Assembly: GCA_037039925.1 (NCBI GenBank)
Contig: JAXRKP010000131.1
Coordinates: 1-64,000, forward strand
From: Doris montereyensis
Taxonomy: Eukaryota; Mollusca; Gastropoda; Nudibranchia; Dorididae
Reading direction: 5' to 3'
Length of the DNA stretch: 64,000 bases
Made by a program: the position numbers and the translations under genes. Positions 1 to 13,067 of this stretch are shown one piece after another (position 1 is the first letter of the stretch; each line of letters begins with the position of its first letter). Under the pieces are notes generated by a model, which did no database searches, was not told the origin of the DNA, and was given only the letters and a program-made list of their open reading frames with translations.

Positions 1-1886
<1,886 letters not shown>

Positions 1887-1887
1887 G

Positions 1888-1903
1888 CCCCCCCCCCCCC
1901 CCC
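1888..1903. repeat. Poly(C) run at LINE/exon junction
   Basis: Sixteen consecutive C followed by AG. The matching LINE copy has CCCCCCAG at ~55,693-55,700, so the run starts in LINE sequence, and the AG then serves as the apparent splice acceptor of the adjacent mucolipin exon. Homopolymer length is unreliable in long-read data. Confidence 0.8.
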
Positions 1904-1905
1904 AG

Positions 1906-2004
1906 AGCCAAATGGAATATATCAACCTCTGGTACATCGCAATCATTTGCAATGATATTCTCACCATTATTGGTTCAGCCTTTAAAATACAATTGGAGAA
2001 CAGG
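1906..2004 (+). CDS. Mucolipin (TRPML) exon, transmembrane segment S3
   Basis: The exon encodes a 33-residue block containing EYINLWYIAIICNDILTI, followed by GSAFKIQLENR. Known family: mucolipins, lysosomal/endosomal cation channels of the TRP superfamily, have a WYIxxxxxDxLTIxGSxxK segment here, which is S3. It ends at an AGG|GTAAGT donor in phase 0, and the next exon at 3,088 begins in phase 0. The acceptor AG sits directly after a C-run derived from LINE sequence, so the 5' border is less certain than the 3' border; AG at 1,906-1,907 is an alternative. The mirror copy would lie just beyond 64,000. The gene's earlier exons (N-terminus, S1, luminal domain, S2) are not in the window. Confidence 0.85.
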
Positions 2005-3087
2005 GTAAGTTTGAAAATCTTCAATTTGTGCTTTATCTCACTAGTTTGCATTCATCCTCTTGTGATGTATAAGTATATTTTGAAGTGTCACATTTAGAAA
2101 AGTCATCTTAAATTTTTAAAGAATTAGATAACAAACAAAACATATGTCAGAAAGGAAAATAATTCTTTATGGTCATTCTTTTGGCATTGTATTATTTTAT
2201 CTTGACTTCTTTTCTTTAATCACACTTGTAACAATTTTTTCCACTTCTCTTTGATCCTCATCTGTAATTTGATTTAATATTATAGACGTCCAACAAAATT
2301 TAGATAATACTCTATGTTTGTATAATTCTCTTTATCATATCTATCTTATGAAACAAGGAACAAGTTCAAGTAAGGTTATCTACATCTGAATCAGACTTAG
2401 CTCTATCCCAATTGAACAGGAGTTTTGCTTATAAGAATTTTCGTATGTCAAAGTGATGAAAAAGACAATTTCAAAGAAAGCAAAACTCTTCATCTTTTTC
2501 CCATTAAAAAAATGTTTGTTACAGGCTAAGATCATCTTAAGAGAAAAATCTCTACAGATAAATCATCAGTGAAGTATAATGCAATTGAAATTCAAAATTG
2601 TAAAAAGACAAAGAAGCTGTCATGCTACATCGAACGAAATGTGAATAAGAGAGATGTAAGAAGGGGTTGTAACTTTTTTAGGTATATATAGTATAGATAT
2701 TATATAATATTCAATATTAACTAAATTTATATATAGCTTGACACTCAACTGTAGCATAGTAAGCAAAACATGTCTGTTTGAATCTTGTAGGACATTACCT
2801 CATAAGGGTGGGTGGTTGGTGGGTGTTACTGGTCGGTTCTATTGCTTTCCTTTCACTTTTTCACATGTCTTTCATCTTGTTCTCTCTGATTTGACCCTAA
2901 AAACACCACATATGGTGGATAGGATAAATTTCCACGAATCCCTCAAACAATTCTCATGAGGGCAAAGATGAATATTAGCTATCACTTTTAGTTTACAGAT
3001 GAATTGAATGCTGAGATATTTTTGTAGCAGTTCTATGCCTATTGTCTTGTCTAAGTGAAAACAAAAACCTTTCTTTTTGTTTTTCAG
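2005..3087 (+). other. Mucolipin intron (S3-S4)
   Basis: AT-rich intron with a GTAAGT donor and a pyrimidine-rich TTTTTCAG acceptor. A short stretch at ~2,800-2,960 (T/C-rich, then a run ending near CTCAAACA) loosely resembles dispersed pyrimidine-rich repeats near 17.2 and 21.0 kb. No gene seen. Confidence 0.7.
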
Positions 3088-3201
3088 ATATTCAGCATTT
3101 CTTCAGAAAATTATGCCATTTGCAGCATTTTCTTGGGACTGGGAATATTTCTGTCTTACGTATCCATTCTGCGTTACCTGAGCTTTTTCAAATCATACAA
3201 C
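3088..3201 (+). CDS. Mucolipin (TRPML) exon, transmembrane segment S4
   Basis: A 114-bp, 38-codon exon in phase 0 on both sides. It encodes IFSISSENYAICSIFLGLG, then a hydrophobic stretch and RYLSFFKSYN. Known family: the corresponding mucolipin segment has the pattern YDVCSILLG...RYLxFFxxYN, which is S4 and the S4-S5 linker. Acceptor TTTTTCAG and donor AAC|GTAAGA are good. The mirror exon at 62,893-63,006 has the same translation. In this arm the next two exons (S5, then pore plus S6) are missing, so this copy could not make a channel as written. Confidence 0.93.
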
Positions 3202-4249
3202 GTAAGATACTGGATTTTCTTTTTCAGAGAATCATAATATAACAGTCCACTCATTTTAGCAAAAAACTTTTGCATTTCTTTGAAGTTCATTGTGTTTTAA
3301 ATGAATTCTTTCAAGTGTTTGGGCGGCATAAAACTTCATTTCATTATAATTTAACATTTGTCCTTGTATTTGATATGCAAAATTGGAAGCAGGGTTTATG
3401 ATGTTAATGTTAGAATTGCTATCTATTATTAGTCAGTTTATCGCTCATTTAATTGGCTCCTGTTGGAGGCTTTATGTTGCAACGATATATAGTCATAAAG
3501 TATTAACTTGCTTTTAAGAAACGGTCATGATGTAATATATTATGTTGACATGCCTATAATGGACTTGGAGATTCCTAGATATGTTAAATAGTTTGCATTC
3601 AAGCAGCCGACTTGCCTAGCCAGCGTTTGTGGCTGCTGGATTACTGTAAATAGAATTTATAGAATTTATATCATATAAGAATTCCCAAGTTTTATCATGT
3701 TCTATGTAAGTAATATCTATATACATGCATGTTGTTTGTATTTATGTCTCATGCTGTTATAATCTTAAACTTATGTAGATATTTATTTTTTGGTATTTCT
3801 ATACATCATACTGTTACACATATGTTTTAATACGAAGGAGCCGAAACGTTGTAAATACATTTACAACAATTATAGATAAATATATAATATTTATATATTT
3901 CCTTGTATAAATTTTATACCCGAAACGTCACGTGTTTGCTCTGTCTTTATTAGTGGAGTTGTCACTTATTGTCATATGTTTTAAGTAAGCCTGTTAAATG
4001 CCTGGAGCGTGTTGATTTTAAACGGGAATAGGCGTCCTTATAAATGTTTATTATTATTATTGTTATTACTATTACTGTTGTCTTCTCTGGTGTAGAGTTT
4101 TTACTCGGTAATTTTCTTGATGAATATCTCTGTAGTGGGCCTTAAAAGTGTAATTTTTATGCCTCACATTTTGCAATGTTTTTCGCCTATAGCAGCAAGC
4201 CTTAAATTGTATTTTTCTTGTCTGTAAGAGACCTTAGATTTGTCTGACT
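3202..4249 (+). other. Mucolipin intron with dispersed repeat
   Basis: AT-rich intron DNA collinear with 61,840-62,892 in the other arm. It includes a dispersed repeat at ~3,912-4,070 ending in a TTATTATTATT tail. Nothing coding is visible. Confidence 0.7.
3912..4070 (+). repeat. Dispersed repeat with TTATT tail (SINE-like)
   Basis: A ~50-bp block beginning ACCCGAAACGTCACGTGTTT and continuing TGCTCTGTCTTTATTAG recurs at 33,365-33,412, and in inverse orientation at 62,130-62,180 (mirror) and ~31,785-31,805 (partial). Its downstream part ends in an (ATT)n tail, typical of a retroposed short element. No internal pol III box A/B pair is clear. Confidence 0.6.
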
Positions 4250-6180
4250 ATAGCAGTGTTGGTGTCTTTACTCAGTCCTTTGTCAACCATAACAGACCTT
4301 GAAAATCTTTAACCAGCAAGATTTGTCAACCATATAGCAGTGTTAATGTCCAGTCCTTTGTCAGACATATAGCAGTGTTGAAGTGTCTTTATTCAGTCCT
4401 TTGTCAGCCATATGGCAGTGTTGGTGTCTTTAAACAGTCCTTTGTCAGACATATAGCAGTGTTGGTGTCTTTGCCATCCTTTGTTACACATGATTTCAGT
4501 CTTGGTGTCTTTTTCTCACTTTATCAGACATATAGGTAGTGTTGGTGTCTTTGTTTTGTCAGCCATTTGGCAGTGTTGGTGTCTTTGGGGTCCTTTATCA
4601 GACATATAGCAGTGTTGGTGTCTTTATTCAGTCCTTTGTCAGAGACAGTGTTGGTGTCTTTACTCAGTCCTTTGTCACTCCAGCTACGGCAATGTTGGTG
4701 ATATTTAATGACAGTCCTTTGTCAAACATAAAAGCTACTGTTAGTTAATGTCCACTGTAATTTATGGTAATCAAATTTAGTCAGTCCTTTGTCAGACTTT
4801 GGTTTTGGTGTCTTTAATCAGTCCTTGTCAGACATATGGTAGTGTTGGTGTCTTTATACAGTCCTTTGTCAGCCATATGGCACTGTTGGTGTCTTTAGAC
4901 AGTCCTTTGTCAGACATATAGCAGTGTTGGTGTCTTTACTGTCCTTTGTCAGCCATATGGATAGTGTTGGTGTCTTTACTGTCCTTTGACACAGGATACC
5001 AGTGGCTTGGTGTCTTTACTCAGCCTTTGTCAGCCATATGGCAGTGTTTTTTTTTATCAGTCCTTTGTCAGACATATAACAATGTGTTGGTGTCTTTACT
5101 CAGCCCTTTGTCAGCAACGATATTTTCAATAAAGGTGTCTTTACTCCAGTCCATTTGACATATAAGGAACCTGATAGGTGTCTTTATCAAGTTTTGTTCA
5201 AAAATAATATAGTGTTGGTGTCTTTACTCAGTCCTTTGTCAGCCAAAATGGCAGTGTTGGTTGTCTTTTAAACAGTCCTTTGTCAAACATATTATAGTGT
5301 TGGTGTCTTTACTCAGTCCTTTGTCAGCCATATGGCAGTGTTGGTTTTTACTGTCCTTTGTCAGCCATATCAACAGCCAGTGTTGGTGTCTTCTGTCCTT
5401 TGTCAGACATATGGTAGTGTTGGTGTCTTTACTTAGTCCTTCAGCCATTATGGCAGCGTTGGTGCCTTTAGTCAGCCATGTAATAATTGGTGCATTTAGT
5501 CAGTCATATGTAGGAGAAAGAATTGATGTCAACCATATGGTTTAGTGTTGTTTTTTAATTAAACATTAAGTGTTGGTGCCTTTAGTCAGCCATATGGTAG
5601 TGTTGGTGCCTTTAGGCGTCTCAGCATATGGTAGTGTTGGTGCCTTTAGTCAACCATATGGTAGTGTTGGTCACATTTAGTCAGTCATATCCAGTGTTGG
5701 TGCCTTTGGTGGCCATATGGTGATGTTGGTGCCTTTAGTCAGTCATATGGTAGTGTTGGTGCCTTTCATTGCAGCCATATGACAGTGTTGGTGCCTTTAG
5801 TCAGACATATGGCAGTGTTGGTGCCTTTAGTCAACATATGGCAGTGTTGGTATTTAAATAGGATGTGGCCATTGTTGGTGCGTTTAGTCAGACATATGGC
5901 AGTGTTGGTGCACTGGTTATTATTTATATAGAAGATTATGGATTTAGATATTGGCAGTGTTGGTGCGTTTTTTCAGACATTGGCAATCTGTTCCCTTTTT
6001 TTTTCTCTCATATGGCTCGTGTTGGTGGGTTTAGTCAGACATTGCCGTGTTGGTGCGTTTAGTCAGACATATGGCCGTGTCTCTCTGCTCTCTCTAGTCA
6101 GACATCTGCTTGGTGTTGGTGCCTTTAGTCAGCCATTTGACAGTGTTGGTGCCTTTAGTCAGACATATGGCCGTGTTCGT
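4250..6180 (+). repeat. ~41-bp/30-bp minisatellite replacing mucolipin exons
   Basis: Imperfect tandem units beginning AGTGTTGGTGTCTTTACTCA and continuing GTCCTTTGTCAGCCATATGGC. From ~5,570 on a shorter form has TGCCTTTAGTC in place of the longer middle. Islands of unique intron sequence remain at ~4,285-4,325, 4,728-4,785, 5,165-5,215, 5,511-5,529, 5,917-5,955 and 5,980-6,010. They are collinear with the other arm, at 61,770-61,810, 61,315-61,365, 60,855-60,900, 60,490-60,670, 60,070-60,105 and 60,020-60,045. The S5 exon and pore/S6 exon present in the right arm are absent here. Confidence 0.93.
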
Positions 6181-6185
6181 GCGTT

Positions 6186-6345
<160 letters not shown>

Positions 6346-6448
6346 TCTCTCTTTCTCTGTTTCCCTGTTTTATCCCCTCCCTTCCCCCACTTCATAATAT
6401 ATTGGTCAATATTATCTAGCATTGTTTGTCATTGTTTTTCTGCTTCAG

Positions 6449-6610
6449 TTTTACTATGAAAGGGGTTTTCCTGACACTGATATTCAGCGATTTATAAACG
6501 AAGACGGAGAACTGAAAAAATCGGAACTATTCAATCATGTGAGAAGGGGACCTAGATGCCAACGTTGGTTCTTCTGCATCTTCCCATGCCTTGCTTGTCT
6601 TCGACGGTAG
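6449..6610 (+). CDS. Mucolipin (TRPML) terminal exon, cytosolic C-terminus
   Basis: Begins after TGCTTCAG in phase 0 and encodes FYYERGFPDTDIQRFINEDG, then a charged stretch, and ends CQRWFFCIFPCLACLRR before TAG. Known family: mucolipins follow S6 with a YxxxGFPETxLxxFI segment and a cysteine-rich tail (palmitoylation is described for the family). It has 53 codons plus stop. The mirror at 59,384-59,545 has the same translation. In this arm the exon is separated from the S4 exon by minisatellite sequence. A poly(A) signal candidate AATAAA lies at 6,889-6,894. Confidence 0.92.
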   Translation, partial: FYYERGFPDTDIQRFINEDGELKKSELFNHVRRGPRCQRWFFCIFPCLACLRR

Positions 6611-7914
6611 GTGAAAGTTTATTGTCAATTGTATGCTTTCACTTAAGCTTTCTTATTAAGCTGTAGGCTGCTGTTACTAAACAATTGATCTATTCACCAT
6701 GTCTGACTGGCTTTAAGTAACTGAATTCCAGGTGTACCAACCAGCCTCCTACATTTTAACAAGACAAACAAACTTTGCTAATTTCAGATGTCCGTTTTAC
6801 ACTGCTGACCCATTTTATTTTCTCAGCAGAATATAATATAGTATTTCCGATATACTTGTGCTAGTGTGTGCTTTTTACATTTTTTATTAATAAAGCACTG
6901 TATTTATTCTTCCACTTGATTTTTGTTTGCTATTTTGTAGATTTCTGCAAGCTTTCATTATTCTCATGTGCTTTAGTGGGTGTTCAACACTTTTACATTG
7001 ACTTTTGTGCGAGCTTATGGAATTTTTTGACAGTTAAATGAAAACTCAATAAAAAGTATATGCAAGTAGATCTAGTTGTTGTCTCATAGTAAACTGAACA
7101 AAAATTATCATTTGTTATTAGAGCTTTGTTTTTTTCATGCATGATTGTTGTAAAGATTCTGTTTTCTGTTAGCGCTAGAGGCAATATCTAAATGGTCTGT
7201 TGCTTTCTAATTTTCTTTCTTTTCAGCGTTTTAAATTTGATTTAATTGCTTATTTGCTTCTTCCTGCGGTGTTAAAATTATTGCTATGGTTTTGAAATGT
7301 CCGTTGTTAATTCAAACATATCTATTTGAAAAAAAAAAGATAAAACTTTCTCAAATTCGTGACTGAAAAAATCTTAAACTCGATAATGAATACATTGACT
7401 GATCTGAATATTCCTTGAATTTTTTTTACATCTTGCATGCATGTAGGCTTTTGTTACGATTTATTTTTCAATTATACTTTACTTTTCAGGGGAAATACTC
7501 GGTTGTAGACTTGTTTATTTTCTATGTTCGCAATGGTAACTAAATCATTTATATTTTCATTGTGGTTGCTGTTGTGAATAACTTCTTTTTCATGAAGCTC
7601 AAACTGTAATATACTAATATTTTGATTTCTCATTCCTTCTATAAGAAATAAACATAATCACTTAATTTTGTGGACATTTTTGTTGTTTTAGTTGTAACAC
7701 ACTATAGTCCCACATACATATATATATATACCACTACCGTATGTCTGGCAAAAAAAATTAGGACTAACCATGATTACCATATGCAAAACTCTAATATGGG
7801 CTTACTTTGCTTCACTTGCTGTTATATAAACTTTGGAGGCCAAGTGGCAGGAGAGACACTGTATATAATAAGATGCAGGCAAATTTGATATGGTTGTTGG
7901 ATTGTTGCTGGCTA
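6611..7914 (+). other. Mucolipin 3' flank
   Basis: AT-rich sequence, mirrored at 58,090-59,383. AATAAA hexamers at 6,889-6,894 and 7,048-7,053 are candidate polyadenylation signals. A short (TA)n is at ~7,718-7,730. No further coding sequence recognised. Confidence 0.6.
6889..6894 (+). terminator. Candidate poly(A) signal
   Basis: AATAAA 279 bp downstream of the mucolipin stop codon. A second hexamer lies at 7,048-7,053. Hexamers are frequent by chance in AT-rich DNA. Confidence 0.35.
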
Positions 7915-8056
7915 CACCAACACTGCCATATGATTTGACCTATTGGACAGTAAAGACACCAACACTGCTATATGTCTGACAAAGGACTGTAAAGACACCA
8001 ACACTGGCAACAGGTTTTAGAAATGAATAAAGACACCAACACTGCCATATGGCTGA
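7914..8056 (-). repeat. Inverted copies of the 41-bp minisatellite unit
   Basis: Three to four units reading GACACCAACACTGCCATATG, the reverse complement of the 4,250-6,180 unit, are scattered among sequence otherwise collinear with 57,860-58,060 of the right arm. The right arm has ordinary unique sequence at these places. Confidence 0.85.
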
Positions 8057-8651
8057 AATATTGGTCACTGTGTTCTAAAGGCACCAGGTTATATGTCTTT
8101 GACAAAGCACTACAGGTAAATAAGAGTACAAAAACACGTGAACACTTTGCAAATGCCCCAGCAGAATAGTTAATGGTTATAGAAAATCAGTGACACAGAC
8201 TCGCACTCAGCGTTTGCTGAATGCTTACGTCAGCATGAGAATTCATTCTACACTTTTAGAAATAATGACCTGAATCTTAGACCGAAATAATAACAATACA
8301 TGTCACACTATTAATTAATAACACATACTTGGTATTTCAGAAAATCACCAAAACTATAAGTGTTGGTATTTACGAAAAATTATCACCTAATCCCAGAGGA
8401 AATAATATCTACGTCATACCATAATAATAAACTGCCTGGGTTATTATGGCTGTCAAGCAATAATTCAAAACCAGATTTAGGACTGACAAAACATTACACA
8501 TTGATTTTAAAAAATCAGCAACGTTGCAAGGGAGACAATCAATGAAAATGATATATTTTTACCCTGGTGAATAAAAACATGGGTTGCTTCCCTTGACTAA
8601 TAGTCTTATCACAATAATAATAATAATGATGATGATAATAATAATAATAAC

Positions 8652-8682
<31 letters not shown>

Positions 8683-8814
8683 GAAATAATAATAACCAGG
8701 CATTGGACAGGTAAACAGGAAACTGAAACAGAATGTGAAAGTCTCTGCTGCCTTATAAATGATAATAGTTACCTGTACGGGAATTTAACCTGACAGAAAA
8801 CAACATGCGGCCTT
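8057..8814. other. Intergenic with (TAA)n
   Basis: No gene seen. A TAA/TGA-type microsatellite occupies ~8,613-8,695. The right arm at the mirror place (57,180-57,790) is only partly alike. Confidence 0.6.
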
Positions 8815-11800
8815 GCAGGTCGAGTCTTGACTGACAAGGCTAGGGAGTTAGCCTGACAGAAAATAACAACCTGCTGCCTTACCAGACTGATTTAAATAAC
8901 CAAAAGGCCAAGGGAGTTAACCCAAACAGAAAAGAACAAAGGCCTGGTATGAGGCCTCAAGGTGGCAGCCCCACCATCTACCTAGGGTACAGCGGGCAAT
9001 ACCCTGCTTATCCAAAACTAACTGATTCAAAGAAATAATCATATAACCGGCTTGACCTTTCAACGGCGACTCTGAAAACAAACACGGATTGTGATTTTGC
9101 TTAACGTGGAAAGTTCGGGCAATAAATGGAAAAGAGGTAAAATTAGTTGAAGAAATGGAAAAATTCAAAGTAGACATTTTGACTATTACAGAAACAAAGA
9201 AAAAGGACAAGGAATAGAAATGTGGAATCAAATCATATTTTAATCTTCTCAGAGTAGATGTCAAAGATAGAGTTGGAGCAGGCGTAGGTCTCCTAGTGCA
9301 TAAAAAAAGCATGAAAAGCTATTAGAAAGTTGGAAATTATAAGCCCACGGCTATTAGAGGTAAATATTAAACCAAAACGGAGAGAAATAAAATTATTAAT
9401 AGCTTATAGACCAAACGCAGATGCAACTAAAGAAGAGAAAGATATTTTCGAAACGATTTACAAATAGCTGCAGAGAATCTTAAACCCAAACAGGAACTAA
9501 TGGTTTTAGAGATTTAAATGCTAGAGTAAGGCAACAATGTAGAAACGTCAGGAGGAGTAATAGGTAAAGAAGGAGAGACAAAAACTTCTCCAAATGGAGA
9601 GACTAATAGATTTTTGCCTTAAAGAATAACATGAAAAATAGCCAACACATTTTTTCCTCATAAAGATATCCACAAATATACAAGAGTAAATGAAGACAGG
9701 TGTGAAAAGTCAATGATGGACTACATAATAGTTAGTAGCTCCCTTTTTTGCAGTACATTGGATGCAAGAGTAAACAGAGGAGCAGAAATATTTAGTGATC
9801 ATCACCTAGTGATTGCCAAAATGAGATTACTGACTGAAGAAAACAAACAGAAAAGGAAAGGAAGAAAGCTACTAAACTCAAAATAGAAGAAACTAAATAA
9901 ACCAATAGTAAAACAGATATACCAATCTAGGATAAAAAGATCTATCAGTGAAAGGCAGATGGATCTGAAGGAAAGCACAATAGAAGAAAAGTGGTACTGA
10001 AGAGGTCTGTGGTAGGAAACAAATTAAAGGAGATGGGAAAAGAACAGCATGGTGGAATGAGAATGTCAAAACTAAGATCAAAGAAAAGAAGGATGCCTGG
10101 AAGAAATACTTGCAAACAAAGAGACCAGAGGATAGGTAGATTACGTGAATAAAAGAACTATCGCCAAAGATAGTTAGGAAAACAAAACAGAACAATGGGA
10201 AGAGTTTGGACAAAGACTTCAAGAAAGCTATCAAGGAAATCAAAGCTGTTCTGGGGCAATGAAGAGCATGAGAAAGCCCAGCCCTAATATGACAAATTAA
10301 GAATGCCAAAGGAGAAATAATGAAGAAGACAGCCAAATCATGGAAACATGGAGGAAGTATTTTTACCAATTACATAATCCCTCTTCCAGAACATATGAAA
10401 CAAGGAGTACAGATCAATTGGTAAGAGTAATCCAGAGGAGACAACTCCAGATGTAGATATATCAATGGAAGAAATCCAAACAGCTATAAGAAAAGTGAAA
10501 TTAGGAAAAGTCCCAGGAGCAGATGAAGTTTATCCAGAAATGATTAATAACCAAGGGAGAGAGGCAGACCAACTGCTACATGCAATATACCAACAAGCAT
10601 GGATAAGTCCAAACAGCTTGAGGACTGGAAAAAGGGAACGGATAGTACCAATACAAAAAAGAAAACTATGGAATGTCTTAACTATAGAGATACTATTGTA
10701 CAATGCCCAGGAAAAGTATATGCCAGATACTGAAATGATACTAAGGGAAAGAGTAGAGGATCAGATTGAAGAGCATCAGAATGGATTAGACCAGAAGATG
10801 CACAAGACCACATATTTAATTAGACAAATTTAGAACAATTCCTTGAGAGAAATATTGACCTGCACCTGTGTTTTATTGATTTACAAAAGGCATTTGACAC
10901 TGTGAGGAGGAGAACTTGGCATTCCTTAAAGAACACAACGAGAGCAAAATTTAATAGAAGCCATTAAAGTTTTTACAATAAACCAACATGTGTATATAGA
11001 GAATGAAATGTATCTGAAGAATTTGATGTAGATAGGGAGTAAGACAGGTTGAAAACCAAGTCCTCTTTGTTTATATATTTATGATTCAGGCTCAAAGGCA
11101 TCCTCAAAAATAAAGAAAATGAATGTAAGTATGTGAAAGCTCAAACCAGTAAATGTATCAATGCTCTCTATTTGCCGATGATTTAGTTCTGTTTGGAAAA
11201 TCAGAAAGTGACCTTCAGTCGAATATCAATATTATGAACAATGAACTAAATAAAGAGGAATGATAGTAAATACAAAGAAAACCAAAATAATGCTAGTAAC
11301 TAGGAAGCTAAAACACAAAATCTAAATTGGCAGGGAGAATTAAGAACAAATTCACAGGTACAATTACCTAGGAGTAATTATTAATTCAGAGGGAAAACTA
11401 AGAGAAGAAATCAGCCAGAGAATCCAAAAGGCAAGCGCAATATATAACCATCAGGAAAGGCTTTAGCAGGTAACCAAGAATTGTCAACAAAACCAAAACG
11501 GCAGTATGCAACACAGGTTTATTATCCTACTCTCCCATATGGCAGTGAAACTTGGACCGTAGACAGTAGGGAATATAGTAGAATACAGGCAGCTGAAATT
11601 AAATATCTAAGAAGAGTAGAAGGGAAAACTAAACAAGACAAATTAAAACACAACAATAAGAGATCAAACCAAAGGAGATAGCATAAAACTAAAGATAGAA
11701 ATTGATCAACTGGATAGTTTGGGCATGTTAAAGAATGAATGACAATAGAATAAACAATCAGTATCTACGGTGCTAAAAAGCAAACATGTTAAAGACCAAA

Positions 11801-11960
11801 AGGCAGACCACAGAGAAGTGGGAAGATATAAAAGAGGCATTAACAAGAAATTTTACTTTTAGAAGGAAACAAAATGTCAGGACAGGAGCAATCTGGAGAA
11901 AGATCATTGCAGACATCTGAACCCATACACTAAAAGGTAGTATGAAGGTGATAAAGAAGG
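8815..11960 (+). mobile_element. LINE, apurinic-endonuclease plus RT, broken
   Basis: Near full-length non-LTR element with a repeated 5'-UTR-like block containing GGGAGTTAGCCTGACAGAAAA (8,815-8,940). An endonuclease domain follows at ~9,330-9,830. The RT domain follows, with PGADEVYPEMI at ~10,518, CFIDLQKAFDTV at ~10,868 and the catalytic FADDLVLF box at ~11,171. The C-terminal YGSETWTVDSREYSR region spans 11,481-11,681. Many frameshifts and stops leave no intact ORF. The mirror copy at 53,945-57,150 has FVDD instead of FADD. Similar proteins are commonly annotated as craniofacial-development-protein-2-like; the precise clade cannot be fixed by eye. Confidence 0.9.
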
Positions 11961-12492
11961 AAAGAAGCCATATTATAACAAATTTTCCCTCTTCTAAAAG
12001 TTGAACTAGAATTCAGTTTCAAGTACATCAAAACATTTTCGTTTGCAAAGTGTTTGTAGTTAAGTCTATAACAAGTTGATTAAGGAAGAAAAAAGAAAAA
12101 TACACTCAAAACCTTGCTGTACCGCCTCCTGCTAAACTGCCATTCTTGCTTACTGCCAGCTTTTTTCACCTTTTCGAATCAAATGGTATACAAAAGCAAT
12201 GAAATAACTTGTTATAACGCCATCTGCCAATGATTTGATGTTAACATTTCTTAATAGCTGCAAAATACATATCGTTACACTGCCAGTGGGATGGCCAGCC
12301 CCCTCTTCAAAGTGTTGTAAGTGGGTAGAATCTAGCTTGGTTTGGTCACAGATCACGGAATGGAACACACAGAAAAGTATCTGTGCCCTGTATGTCATGT
12401 TTCATCCCCATATGCAATTCATTACTCCTCTCTCACTGTATGTAAAATTGGGTTAATTGAACCCAAACTGATGTGGAGTGTGTTGTCAGGCT
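11961..12492. other. Intergenic, no gene recognised
   Basis: Unique sequence, highly conserved with 53,420-53,940. Both strands hold frames of 70-80 codons (12,150-12,398 minus and 12,235-12,456 plus), but neither resembles a known protein and they overlap each other. Confidence 0.5.
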
Positions 12493-12495
12493 TAC

Positions 12496-12545
<50 letters not shown>

Positions 12546-12671
12546 GCTGCTACTGCTACTACAACTACTACTTCTACTACTACTACTACTACTACTATTA
12601 CTACTACTACTACTACTACTGCTACTACTACTACTACTACCACTACTACTACTACTACTACTATTACTACG

Positions 12672-12703
<32 letters not shown>

Positions 12704-12726
12704 TACTACTACTACTTCTACTACTT

Positions 12727-12806
<80 letters not shown>

Positions 12807-12889
12807 ACTACTACTGCTACTACTACTACTACTACCACCACCACCACCACCACCACCACTACCACTACCACCACCACCACTACAACCAA

Positions 12890-12930
<41 letters not shown>

Positions 12931-12964
12931 TGATGACTACTACTATTACTACTATGACTATCAT

Positions 12965-13023
<59 letters not shown>

Positions 13024-13024
13024 T

Positions 13025-13065
<41 letters not shown>

Positions 13066-13067
13066 TT
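12493..13067. repeat. (TAC)n trinucleotide tract
   Basis: About 570 bp of TAC/ACT with CAC, TGC, TTC and ATG variants. Long reading frames of Thr, Tyr or Leu on one strand and Val on the other are by-products. The mirror is 52,790-53,418, which has a different length and extra frameshifts. Confidence 0.97.

Noticed and set aside
4539..6062. Short reading frames with repeated SVGVFTQSFV-type peptides
   Set aside because: Translations of the 41-bp minisatellite; units have varying length so no frame is kept.
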